In this document: piece by piece, positions 34,470 through 46,475 of the stretch
Numbering within the stretch: position 1 is the first letter of the stretch
Layout: each line of letters starts with the position of its first letter
DNA from: Elymus sibiricus
Taxonomy: Eukaryota; Streptophyta; Magnoliopsida; Poales; Poaceae
Length of the DNA stretch: 64,000 bases
Reading direction: 5' to 3'
Assembly (NCBI GenBank): GCA_039707655.1
Contig: CM077668.1
Span: 63,815,086 to 63,879,085 of the forward strand
Translations under genes and position numbers: made by a program
The notes under the pieces: model-generated
The model's input: only the letters and a program-made list of their open reading frames with translations
Told to the model about the DNA's origin: nothing
The model's database searches: none

Positions 34470-35240
34470 GAATTTCAGCACAGAAACTTCTTCATAAGCA
34501 TTGCATGTACTCTACATTTTGTAGAGAGTAATTATTGATATGATAATACTGGAAGGGATAGAGGATAATGAAGATAAGATGCACAATGATGCTGCATAAT
34601 CAACTACCTATCCATGTAAGTACAGCGTTACCGGACAAAATGTACTGACAAGAGCAATGGGTTACATTTCTGCACTGGCATTGTCTGTGTATTCAACTTT
34701 TTGGTAAGATTAAGTATAGATCTGATAATTTTTAGGACATGGTGGGCGAGGGAGACAAGATGAAGAGTAATGCAACACAATGAACTACTCACCCCGTCCC
34801 ATAATATAAGTGTTTTGTACACTAGTGTAGTGTACAAAACGCTCTTATATTATGGGACGGATGGAGTAGCTATTAATGTAAGTACAGTGATACAACACGT
34901 TCGGTCCTTACAAGAGGACTTCAGAGCTAAACTTCTTCAGAAGCATTGGGTTGATTCTAAATTTATGTAAGAGTCAATACAGATCTTATAATGTCCACCA
35001 AATGGAGGATAAGGAGGCTAACATGTCCAGTGATGCTACATAATCAACCAGCTATGAAAGTAAGTATGGTGATACAGGGCAAGAGGTACTCACAAGAGCA
35101 ATGCAGTGTGCAGTATAGTTGCGAGATCCTGTTGTCCCTTGAGGATCGATATTCTCCTGCAAACAGTTTTCATACAAGTGAGACGGTAAGGCACATGCAG
35201 AAATGTAGTTCAAATTGTGATGTGATATCATAGACAATAC
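34470..35240 (-). repeat. About 180-bp tandem exon/intron units in the CACTA gene
   Basis: The motif (A)CAAGAG(CAATG/GACTT) lies at 34649, 34911 and 35091, with a preceding GTAAGTACAG(T/C)G(A/T)TAC block and a CATAATCAAC block. Spacings are 262 and 180 bp; removing the 80-bp Stowaway insertion and its duplication gives about 182 and 180. On the minus strand one unit carries a small exon (35158-35096, ENIDPQGTTGSRNYTAHC) followed by GTGAGT. The other units keep parts of its CTCTTGT-type donor edge. Confidence 0.65.
34789..34866. mobile_element. Stowaway-like MITE
   Basis: 78-bp hairpin with arms CCGTCCCATAATATAAG and inverse CTTATATTATGGGACGG, and TA on both sides (34787-34788, 34867-34868). 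Typical of Tc1/mariner Stowaway MITEs in grasses. Confidence 0.92.
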
Positions 35241-35762
35241 CTTACGTTGCAGACGAGACCAGTGTGAAACAAGCTTATTCTAGTGACTGTCTAGGAAATG
35301 AAGCATCGGAGACTTTACAGAAATTTCGTTAAGAGGCTTGCCATTGAAGTGTGCTTGCCTCAGGTAGCAACGATACTTCCTCAAAGCGTGCTTGAAAAGC
35401 GCAATCAAGCTTTGCTCGTCTTGACTATCCAGTTTGGTCCTCGCCTATTTAAATGAATGAAATCTCTTGAGTTCTGGCAGCAGAAACATAGGCACTAATT
35501 ACCATGAATAACATTAGTACATTACTTACACGTAAGTTGCGGAGGAAGATTCGAAATTGTTGTTTGTCTGTAGTATAATCTTTCCATGAAGGAAAGATGC
35601 GCACAAAGTTCCTGACAACAATAAAAGCTTCGTCTTCTAAACTGGGAAGAAGTGGAACAGGGGTCCTATTTGCTGCAATTGGGGCGCTCTCCAGTTCGAA
35701 AAGGAATTTGGCAACTGGAGTTGGTGTACTCTTTGCTGGAATGTGGGTTTTGCGTTGTAGAG

Positions 35763-37327
35763 TGCTACTTGTAGCTTGCGTTGGTATTTTCCCCGAAGAG
35801 GAAGGGATGATGCAGCACAGTAGAGTTAAGTATTTCCCTTAGTTATGAAACCAAGGTTATCAATCCAGTAGGAGAATCACACAACACCTGGTTAGCAGTA
35901 CCTGCACACAAACAACAAATCCTTGCACCCAACGCAAACAAGGGGTTGTCAATCCCTCGGCGGTAAGTTGCAAGATTAAATTGTATGTGATAGATAGATA
36001 GATTAAACAAAAATACAAAATAAAATAAATAAAAGAAAAAGTGCAGCAAAGTATTTTTAGGGTTTTTAATATATGATTTAGATAGACCCGGGGGCCATAG
36101 TTTTCACTAGAGGCTTCTCACAAGAAAATAGCATACGGTGGGTAGACAAATTACTGTTGGGCAATTGATAGAAAAGCAAATAATCATGATGATATCCAAG
36201 GCAATGATCATGTATATAGGCATCACATCCGAGACAAGTAGACCGACTCCTGCCTGCATCTACTACTATTACTCCACACATCGACCGCTATCCAGCATGC
36301 ATCTAGTGTATTAAGTCCATAAAGAACGGAGTAACGCCTTAAGCAAGATGACATGATGTAGACAAAGTAAACTCATGCATGAACAAACCCATCTTTTTAC
36401 CCTTAATAGCAATGATACATACGTGCCATGTCCCTTTCTGTCACTGGGATTGAGCACCACAAGATCAAGCCCATTACAAAGCACCTCTTCCCATGGCAAG
36501 ATAAATCAATCTAGTTGGCCAAACCAAATCAATAGATCAGAGAAGAAATACGAAGCTATAATAATCATGCATAAAAGAGATCAGAGAAGACTCAAATAAT
36601 ATTCATGGATAATCTGATCGTAAACTCACAATTCATCGGATCCCAACAAACACACCGCAAAAAGTGATTACATCGGATAGAACTCCAAGAACATCGAGGA
36701 GAACATTGTATTGAAGATCAAAAAGAGAGAAGAAGCCATCCAGCTACTAACTATGGACTCGAAGGTCTGTGGTAAACTACTCACGCATCATCGGAAGGGC
36801 AGCAAGGTTGATGTAGAGCCCCTCCGTGATCGATTCCCCCTCCGGCAGAGTGCCGAAAAAGGCCTCCAGATGGGATCTCTCGAGAACAGAAACTTGCGGC
36901 GGCGGAAAAAGTATTTCGTGGACTCCTCTGTTGGTTTCCCGATTTTTGGGAATTTATAGTGATGGAATTAGGTCAAAAGAGGCAGAGGTGGGCCCACGAG
37001 GCACCAGGGCGTGCCTGTCCCCCCAGGCGCGCCCTGGTGGCTTGTGGCCACCTCCTGGGGCTTCTGGCCTTCTCCCGAAGCTTCTAGTGTTGGTTATGTC
37101 CATAAAAAAATCTCCAAAAAGCTTCGTGGCATTTGGACTTCGTTTGGTATTGATATTCTGTAAAACCAAAAACAGGCAGAAAACAACAACTGGCACTGGG
37201 CACTAAGTTAATAGGTTAGTCCCAAGAATTGATATATAATTGCTATAAATGTATATAAAAACATCCAAGATTGATAATATAACATCATGGAACAATAAAA
37301 AATTATAGATACGTTGGAGACGTATCA
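35763..37327 (-). repeat. 3' LTR of the gag-protease Gypsy
   Basis: 1565 bp, TGCTACTTG to GTATCA on the plus strand. Very similar to 46476-48045. Confidence 0.93.
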
Positions 37328-37341
37328 GCATCCCCAAGCTT
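37328..37341 (-). promoter_or_regulatory. Polypurine tract of the gag-protease Gypsy
   Basis: AAGCTTGGGGATGC on the minus strand, directly before TGATACG. The same word recurs inside the element at about 39058-39073 and 39115-39130. Confidence 0.75.
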
Positions 37342-39786
37342 AATTCCTGCTCGTCCTCGAGTAGGTAAATGATAAAAACAGATTTTTTTATGTGGAATGC
37401 TGCCTATCATATTCATCATATTCTTTTCTTTTATAGCATGGACATTTGGACTTGAATGATTCAAAGCAATAGTCTATCATTTGACATGAAGATATAAATA
37501 CTCAAGCATACTAACAAGCAACCATGCTTTTCAAAATATCAACGCTAAAGAAAGTTATCCCTAGCCCATTATGCTCAATCATTGATCCATTCATGAAACA
37601 CACTTCATATTAGCTACATCCAATGCACAAGTATGACAATAGTGCTCTATAGTTGGTGCTTTATAAGAGAAGATGGAGACTCAAATAAAAATAAAAATTG
37701 CATAAAAGTAAATAGATAGTCCCTTCGCAGAGGGAAGCAGAGATTTGCTAATGTGCTAGAGCTCAAGGCTTAAATTAGAGAGATAAAAATATTTTGAGAG
37801 GCATGCTTTTCCTGTCAACGAAAACGAACGAGAATTCCCAATATTTTCCATGCTAGACACATCATAGGTGGTTCCCAAACAGAAAGTAAAGTTTATTTCC
37901 TTTCCACCATTCTTTCACAATCCATGGCTAGCCGTATCCACGGGTGCCCTCCATACCAACACTTTCCAAGGAATTTTGTTGTTATTAATTTTTGATTCAT
38001 TGTGGGACTGGGCATCCCTATTACCAGCCACTCTCTCGTGCAATGACAAGTGAATAAACACTCATCATGAGAATAACACACCTAGCATGGAAAATATTGG
38101 CCACCCCCTTCCGCTTCATGAGCGGTACGGGCACACAAAATGGAATATTAGTTTGAAAATTAGAGTTGGCACACGCAAATTTACTTGGAACGGCATGGAA
38201 ATACCACATATAGGTAGATATAGTGGACTCATTTGGCACAACTTGGGTTTAAGGATTTTGGATGCACGAGCAGTATTTCCGCTTAGTACAAATGAAGGCT
38301 AGCAAATAGATTGAGAAGCAACCAACCAAAAAGCGAAAATGGTCATAAACATGCATTGAACATAACTAACACCGAATAATGCACCATAAGTAGGATATAA
38401 TTTCTTTGCATAACTATTGACTTGATGTGCATGCATAGGGAATCACAAACCTTAACACTAATATTCTTACTAAATCACAATTACTCACTAACATGACTCA
38501 CATATTATCATCTCCATATCGCAAAACTATTGCAAGGAATCACACTTATCATATCCAATGATCTATATGAAAGTTTTTATTATATCCCTCTTGAATATTC
38601 ATCACTTTGGGACCAAATTCATATCTTGTGCAAATTACCATTACTATTATCAACTCTCAAAAAGATTTAAGTGAAGCATGAGAGTGCAAATATTTCTTCG
38701 AAATTTCAATCTTATCAACTCTCAAAATAATATAAGTGAAGCATGAGAGTTTATTTCTTCAAAATATAGCCACCACCGTACTCAAAAAGATTTAAGTGAA
38801 GCACTAGAGCAACTGCCTAGCTCAAAAAAATTTAAGTGAAGCACATAGAGTATTCTAACAAATTATGATGAACGTGTGGCTCTCTCAAAATAGGTGTGTT
38901 CAGCAAGGATGATTGTGACAAACTAAAAATCAAACAAAGCAAAGACTCATATAATACAAGATGCTCCAAGTAAAACACATATCATGTGACGAATAAAAAT
39001 ATAGCTCCAAGTAAAATTACCGATGGTTGGTAGAAGAAAGAGGGGATGCCTTCCAGGGCATCCCCAAGCTTAGACGCTTGAGTCTTCCTTGAATATTACC
39101 TTGGGGTGCCTTGGGCATCCCCAAGCTTAGGCTCTTGCCACTCCTTATTCCTTCATCCATCGTGATCTCACCCAAAACTTGAAAACTTCAATCACACAAA
39201 ACTCAACAAAACCTTCGTGAGATCCGTTAGTATAACAAAATAAATCACTACTTTAAGTACTGTTGCAAACCCATTCATATTTTATTTTTGCATTATACCT
39301 ACTATATTCTAACTTCTCCATGGCTTATACCCCCCGATACAATCCATAGTTTCATCAAAACAAGCAAGTAGTGCATCAAAAACAGAATCTGTCAGAAACA
39401 AAACAGTCTGTAGTAATCTATTTAAAAGCCATACTTATGTAACTACAAAAATTCTGAAAAATTAGGAAAACGTGGGCAATTCATATACCAATACTTTGTA
39501 AAAATTTCAGATTTTTCTGACGCTCCAGTACAGAACCAAAATTCCAGCACTGGACGCAAAACTTTCTGTTTTCCAAACAGCATCAATTATACTATCTTCC
39601 AAATCATCCTAAAGGCTTTACTTGGCACAAACACTAATTAAAACATAAAAAACTCAATCATAACAGTAGCATAATTGTGAAAACACACAATAACAGAAAC
39701 AAAAGGTAAAAATTTATTTTATTCATTGGGTTGCCTCCCAACAAGCGCTATTGTTTTATGCCCCTAGGTAGGCATAATGCATAGTT
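37342..39786. other. Long non-coding 3' region of the gag-protease Gypsy
   Basis: AT-rich, no frame above about 75 codons and no pol motif on either strand. It holds a four-copy repeat at 38654-38850 and two internal copies of the polypurine-tract word. Confidence 0.75.
38654..38850. repeat. About 60-bp tandem repeats
   Basis: CTCAAAAAGATTTAAGTGAAGCA (and variants) starts at about 38654, 38719, 38781 and 38821, each followed by a GAGAG or TAGAG word. Confidence 0.85.
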
Positions 39787-41188
39787 TCAAGTATTGTCAT
39801 CTTTCAAGTTGATTCCATAAGTGGCCCTCATAATGGATTCATATGGTGCTTTAATTCTTTTCCTAGGGAAATGCTCCATACCCTTTTTTAATGGAAACTG
39901 AAATTTTATATTCCCTTCTTTCATGTCAATAACAGCACCTATGGTTTGTAAGAACGGTCTACCAAGTATTATGGGGCAAGAAGAATTGCATTCAATGTCA
40001 AGTACAATAAAATCAACGGGCACATAGTTCCTATTTGAAAGAATAATAACATCATTAATTCTATCCAAAGGCTTTTTAATAGTGGAATCTGCCAAGTGCA
40101 AATTAAGAGAACATTCCTCCATATTGGTAAAATCTAGCACATCACATAGAGATTTTGGAATTGTGGAAACGCTAGCACCTAAATCACATAAAGCATTGCA
40201 CTCATAATTTTTAATTTTAACTTTAATGGTGGGTTCCCCTTCATCATATAATTTTCTAGGAATTGAAATTTCTAGTTCTAGCTTTTCTTCTAACGCTTTC
40301 ATCATTGCTTCTACGATGTGTTTAGTAAAAGCCTTATTTTGCTCATAAGCGTTGGGTGAATTTAGCATGGATTGTAACAAAGAAATGCACTCAATAAAGG
40401 AACAATTATCATAATTAAAATCTTTGTAATCCAAGAGAGTGGGCACATCGCTATTTAATGTTTTTACCTCTCCAAACCCACTTTTAGCAATTTTCTTATC
40501 AAGATTTTCACCCTCCGAATTATGGGGACGCTCTTTAGCTAAAGTTGACTCTTCTTCAGTCCTCTTTTCATCAAGTTTAATTTTGCTAAACAAAGAATCA
40601 ATAGATGAAACACCAATGATTTTAATATCCTCATCATTACTACGATAGAAACCAGGAGGAATCGCCTTTTCTAAAAATTCTAGTTTAGCTTTTAGCATGG
40701 CGGTTCTTTTCTTACTCTCATCCATGGAGACATATAAGGCTTTAATTGATTCATTAATATCAATTTTGGGTGGCAAAATTTTAGTCTTAAGATTTTCCAC
40801 ATCATGAATAATTCTATCAATGCTCCTAGACATATCATCAAGTTTACTCAATTTTTCTTCTATCGTTGTGTTGAAAACTTTTTGAGCATTAATAAATTCG
40901 TTAATATTACTTTCAAGATCAGAGGGCATCCTATTATTATTATTATACGGATTACCATAGGAATTGCCATAATTATTAGAGGAATTTCCAGGGAACGGCC
41001 TAGCGTTGAAATTACCTCTATAAGCATTATTATTAAAATTGTTTCGCGAGACAAAATTCACATCTACGGAATCATTATTTTGCTCAATCAAAGTGGACAA
41101 AGGCACATCATTAGGATCAATAGGAGCATTTTTGCTAGCAACCAATTTCGTAAGCGCATCAACTTTATCACTCAAAGTATTAATTTCT
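39787..41188 (-). pseudogene. Gag C-terminal part and aspartic protease (split gene)
   Basis: This continues the gag begun at 46308-45573; the two halves are separated by the 4.38-kb insertion. It opens with a heptad-like stretch (INTLSDKVDALTKLVASKN), an Asn/Gly-rich segment (RGNFNARPFPGNSSNN) and coiled coils. The protease active site is ALCDLGASVSTIPKSL near 40180, with a second-lobe IILGRPFL. The frame runs open to LKDDNT and a stop at 39787, which looks like the natural end. No CCHC knuckle was seen. Apart from the insertion the frame is undamaged. Confidence 0.88.
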
Positions 41189-44100
41189 TGTAACACCCCC
41201 AGTGTCATGCTACAGTGACCTCACTCTAATGATGCCAAGTCATCATCATTATATCCTAAGAAATGCAATTAAGAAATAATTGAACTCAAATTCAAAATTC
41301 AAATGCAAGTCAAATATTTACTTCTTCTGTCATGCAAACAAAATAGTTCATAAATTTGCAAATATTCACTAAGTAATTGTATTGTTGAAACCATCCTCTT
41401 TTGAACTCCCAAATTACCCCTGGGAATTATTTGAGTGGATCAGCAGCAAATAAATGACCTTTTCAATTTCTAAAAATAGTTAAATAGATCCAATTGCTCT
41501 GAAACTTTTTGTGACACTTCACCATGTTGCAATTGAATTGTGTACAAAGTTTCAGTAGTAACTAAAATCTTTAAGTGCCCCAACTAAATAGGAAATAGAG
41601 TTGGAAATAAGAAACAGGAAAGAAAAAGGAATAAAAGAGTTTCGCCACTGTGCACTTAGGCCTATTGGAGCAGTACGTGGCCCAGCCCAACCGGGGCATC
41701 TCCCTCCTCGCTACAGGAGCTGTGGGGAATTGTGGCGTGCATCCGGCCGCCATGGCCGCAGCTAGACGCGTGCCGACCATTCCACGGCTCCCCTGGGGGT
41801 TAAAGAGGACGCCGTGCCCCGGGTTGAACCCTAGCCTCCTTCCTTTCCCCCCCACGCGTCGTTGCTCTTGCCCCCGCACACGGCCGAGCTCCACCGTAGC
41901 CGCGTCGTCGTCGTTCTCGCAGCCGGCGTCTTCCCCTAGCCGCGCGGAGGTGTCCAGCAGCACCGCCACCTCTCCTTCGTCTACTACACGCGATGGTTTG
42001 GACCGGGGAGCACCCACGACGTCGTCCTCGGCTCGTCTTCCTCGCTACGGCCGCCGCTGTTCGTCGTCAGATTCGCCGCGTCCCGACCCCCTACGGCTTC
42101 CTCGACCACGCCCCCGAGCTCGTTGTGAGCTCCTCTCCCAAATCCCCCTCTTCTTGAGCTCGATTTGCCGTTGTAGCCGTCGCTCCGCACTCACCGTAGC
42201 CATCACCGGAGGTCCGCGTCGCGCTGCGCACGGCCGCGCCCTGGGCGTGCCCCTGCGCCGCCCGCGCGTGCCCGCTCCTGGCCGCGCCCCGCCGCTGCCG
42301 CTGCTGCTCTCCTACGCTGCTTGCTGCTCTGCTGCTGCTCGTTGCTTACTGCTGCGCCGCTGTTGCTTCCACTGCCGCTTCTCGTCGCGCGCTCGCCGCG
42401 CTCCTGCCGCGCTGCCGCCGAGCTCCACCCGCGCCCTGCTCGCCCCGGGCCGCTCCCTGGCCGCGCCCAGGCGCGCCCTCGCCCGCTTGCCCCGGCCACT
42501 GCTGAGCTGCTGCTTGCGCTGGCTGCTCCTGCCGCCATTGTCGCCGCTTGTTCGCTGCTCTGCTGCTGCTGCTACAGTAACTGAATGTTACTGTAGCGCT
42601 TGCTAGCTTTACTGCTATTACACTGACTAGCCCTCTGGACAGCCCCTAAACAGCAACTAAACAAATGTTAACATGAGTAAAATTTATGTGGGAAGATAGT
42701 ACACTTGACAAGGTTCAAAACATGCCATTGGACCAAATTCAAAAGATGTAAGGATTAAATACAATGAAAATGACAAAATGCTATGTTCTGTTAACTGAAA
42801 AACGGAAAAACAGATATATTGCCATAGCAACTTTAGAGCAGAAAATGAACAAGTTACAGGGACCTGGCGTGCCATCAAAGGGCATGGCCTTGTAGTACTC
42901 TTGATGTAGAGTATATCACCTATAGGGAGTATCTCCATTAGAGCTATGGATCAATGGCAATCATCTAGCAAACTTTGTATATTTTAACAGTTCTGGAGAT
43001 AACATCAGGTAGCACTTTTTAAACAAAGTTTTGAACAAGTGCATGAACTCTAACATGTATGAAATTGATCCTGTCATGTAGATCACAGGAAAATGATCAA
43101 AATTGATGTAAGGCACAAAATCATAGGATGTACAGAACAATAGTTATATCCTTTTGAAAACAGGTAAGTGATGTTTAAAAAAACTGAGGATTTCTCAGAT
43201 TTAGAAGAATTTCAGAGAAATCCAGAAAATGCATTAAACTTTGAAAAATCATATAAAATAATCCGTAACTCGGATGAAAATAATTTATATATGTAAAATG
43301 ATCAGAAAAATATGAAGAATCCGAATATGCCCTCCGTTTACCTGTCACATGCCCACAATCATGCAAACATGGAACCTTCCCCTCCGGATCATCTGTCTGA
43401 CAGATGCCTAAGACCGGAAAAATATTTCCAGATATTTTCCCGCTCCCTCTGTAGCACTTAGCTCTGCGTTAGATCACTCCGGCATAGCTTATAGTCATGT
43501 CATGTTTTGTGATTGCTTTGGTTGCCGTGTATTTATCTGTTTCTTCCCCCTCTTCTTCTCCGGTAGATCCCGACGCTGACGTGGCCCCTGAGGACTACTA
43601 CTTCACCGACAACCCTTCTTTTCTGGCAAAGCTTCCAGGCAAGCAAACCCCCTTGACGCATGCCTATATCACATATTCCTTCTCCCTCCTGCTTGCATTA
43701 GAAATTGCTACTGCTTTGCTTTATCCTATTCTGATGCATAGCCTATTTTTGTAACCTGTTCTTGATACCTGCCTGTTATCCAAAATGATTAGTATAGGTT
43801 GGATGGTAAACCATCTATGGCCCCTCTTCCTTGCTGTAGTTGCTCCGCTTTAGAACCAGTGCCCCGATCGATGTGATCGAACGGGCTGAGAACAGCACAA
43901 CACCGCACACCCCCTAAGTTGTTCGACTCTACAGAATTATCCTCGAGTGACGAGGGTGATACCTCTTAACTCACTCCCGACGATGCCTTTGTAGCACAAC
44001 TAGTCGGACGTGGATTACCGAGGGTGATTCCTCTTCCTCCACCTCCGATGTGGCTTCTGTCGTGCAACCCCTCAAGTGGGAACCATCGAGGGTGATTCCT

Positions 44101-45572
44101 CCTGGTTCTCCTTGGCGGATTACATCGAGTAGGGATCCATAGAGGGTGATTCCTCGGATCTCCCTTGATGTGATGAACACACGAATACCCTACTTTTACT
44201 ATAGTCCCCGGGTAAAGTCGGGTCGACCCCGAGGGGTACCCGCGAGAGATGTGGAGTCGGGTTGACCGTGAGGGTACCCGCGAGATAAATACGAGGCACG
44301 GCCGGGCAGGCAGAGACCGCCCTAGAGAGGGATGGGCCTGGCCCTTGTTGCACTTCCTCGAGACGGGACGACAGGAGTACTGATCGTCACCGCGAGCTCC
44401 TAATGATGCGCTAACGGATTTGGGTATTGATCTGAGTGGGTCGTTGGCCCTATACGCACTACCACCACGTGGGATAATGGTTATGGGACCCTCTACGTCG
44501 TATGTATCAGTCGAAAGCTCTGTCAGACGTCTAGTTCAGCATTGTGGCCGGGCCGGATCGCACCATCTAGGCAGAGGTGGTGCTGGAATCCCCCTGCGCA
44601 CAACGACCTAGAGTGCAAAGGGCGATGGCCCAAGACCCCTGCGCACTTAGGATGTAGACCGGCGGGGACCTCTCTGTTGAGCCTAGGTAGGACTGCGTCA
44701 TGTCGATTACCCGAGGCCGGGCATTACCCAGCAAGTGTGTCCGGCCAGATGTAATCGAGCGTGCTGGGTAACAGTAGTGCACCCCTGCAGGGAAGTTATC
44801 TATTCGAATAGCCGTGTCCACGGTAACAGGACGCTCAGTGTTGTATCCGGATCTACTACTACTTGAACTGGATACTTGTAATTAATTGGAAGCTCCGAGA
44901 TCGCTTTCTCGCAGGGAGTCGAGGAAGGATCTCTGGGCTTTGCTCCCACATGCTTGTTATCTAATAATATGCTAATCTGCACTCTTCTTATGCTGCAAGA
45001 CCCTGAAGATGCTAGTCTTCGATAGGCTAGGCCTTTCTCTCTATTCTGGCTTTCTGCAGTCAAGTCCACATATACAGCCTTCCTTGAAAATGTTGCATAA
45101 CTAGACTAGTTCTGATGTCAGTCTTGCGAGTACTTTGGATGAGTACTCACGGTTGCTCTGCTATTCTTTTTCCCCATACCCATTTGATGATACATCAGAC
45201 GTCGGAGCCCAGGAGCAGGAGATCCCCGGAGGAGCCTGTTACGACGTGGAGATCCTCAACGACCAGGAATAGTTTAGGAGGCTCCCAGGCAGGAGGCCTT
45301 GCCTCTTTCGATCATAGTCGTTGTTTGTTTTCGCCTTCTTAAGGCATCTTGTTTAACCTTGTGTCTGTACTCGGATACTGTTGTTGTTTCCGATGACGCT
45401 TGTTCGCGAGCTTATGTAATCGAGCCCTCGAGGCCCCTGGCTTGTAATATAAAGCTTGTATTATTTTATTTTGTGTCTAGAGTTGTGTTGTGATATCTTC
45501 AAGTGAGTCCCTAGGCTTGATCGTGTGCACTTGCGTGTATGATTCGTGCACGATTAAGTCGGGGGCGTCACA
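41189..45572 (+). mobile_element. 4.38-kb LTR-like insertion, probably a long solo LTR
   Basis: It begins TGTAACACCCCC, ends GGGGGCGTCACA and is flanked by the perfect duplication TTTCT (41184-41188 and 45573-45577). No internal TG...CA boundary, PBS, polypurine tract or pol motif is seen. A GC-rich block at 41650-42600 gives a 318-codon open frame (Arg/Ala/Pro/Ser) with no domain. Four copies of CGAGGGTGATTCCTC lie at 43951-44155. CTTGTAATATAAAGC at about 45442 suits the 3' part of a plant LTR read on the plus strand. The TGTAACACC start and long LTR suit Tekay/Del-type Gypsy; that is inference. Confidence 0.8.
43951..44155 (+). repeat. Short repeats CGAGGGTGATTCCTC
   Basis: Starts at 43951, 44019, 44087 and 44141 (periods 68, 68, 54). 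The sequence between copies is not conserved. Confidence 0.8.
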
Positions 45573-46308
45573 TTTCTTCAACATAATTCACTTTTTTACT
45601 AGTAGGAACTCTTTCAGTATGCCATTGTGAATAATTTGCCATAATATTATCAAGCAATTTAGTAGCTTCTCCCAAAGTAATTTCCATAAAAGTACCACCC
45701 GCGGCGGAATCTAAAAGATTTCTAGAGACAAAATTTAATCCCGCATAATTTTTTTGTATGATCATCCATAAATTTAAACCATGAGTAGGGCAATTTCTTA
45801 TCATTAATTTCATGCTTTCCCAAGATTGGGCAACATGTTCATGATCAAGTTGCTTAAAATTCATAATTTGATTTCTAAGTGAAATAATTTTCGTGGGAGG
45901 AATATACTTAGTAATAAAAGCATCTTTACACCTATCCCAAGAATCGATACTATTTCGTGGTAAAGATGAAAACCAAATTTTTGCATGATCCAGCAATGAG
46001 AATGGGAATAATTTTAATTTCACAATATCATTATCCATATCTTTTTTCTTTTGCATATCACACAATTCTACGAAAGTGTTTAGATGGGATGCAGCATCTT
46101 CATTAGGACTACCAGAAAATTGTTCTTTCATAACAAGATTTTGCAAAGCGGCATTAATATCACAAGTCTCCGCACTAGCGGCGGGAGGAGCAATTGGAGT
46201 ACTAATAAAATCATTATTATTAGTATTGGAAAAATCACACAATTTTGTATTTTCTTGAGACATCGTGGCTACGCAAACAAGATAACAAGCAAGCAAACAA
46301 GCAGACAA
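45573..46308 (-). pseudogene. Gag N-terminal part of the non-autonomous Gypsy (split gene)
   Basis: Retrotransposon gag domain: FSGSPNEDAASHLNTFVELC, LKLFPFSLLDHAKIWFSSLP, SWDRCKDAFITKYIPP, WESMKLMIRNCPTHGL. The likely start is MSQENTKLC at 46263; the in-frame Met at 46308 adds 15 residues of hydrophobic leader without support. The frame is cut by the 4.38-kb insertion just after KKVNYVEE and resumes at 41183. Confidence 0.88.
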
Positions 46309-46446
46309 GAAAAAGGCAAACAGAAAATATTTTTGTATTTTTGTAAAAAGTTTTTAGAAGTGGGGGAGATGAAAACGAGAGGCAAATAAAATAAATGCAT
46401 GGAGATGAGAGTTTATGCGAAGGTACTTGATAGATGTTGATGATGT

Positions 46447-46464
46447 CTCCCCGGCAACGGCGCG
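46447..46464 (-). promoter_or_regulatory. Primer-binding site of the gag-protease Gypsy
   Basis: TCGCGCCGTTGCCGGGGA on the minus strand, 11 nt inside the LTR. It differs from the tRNA-Asp type site TGGCGCCGTTGCCGGGGA at one base. Confidence 0.8.
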
Positions 46465-46475
46465 AGAAATTCTTC

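Noticed and set aside
41650..42606. 318-codon plus-strand frame as a gene
   Set aside because: Composition is Arg/Ala/Pro/Ser with no domain; other frames are also open. It is reported only as a coding-like GC block within the LTR-like insertion.
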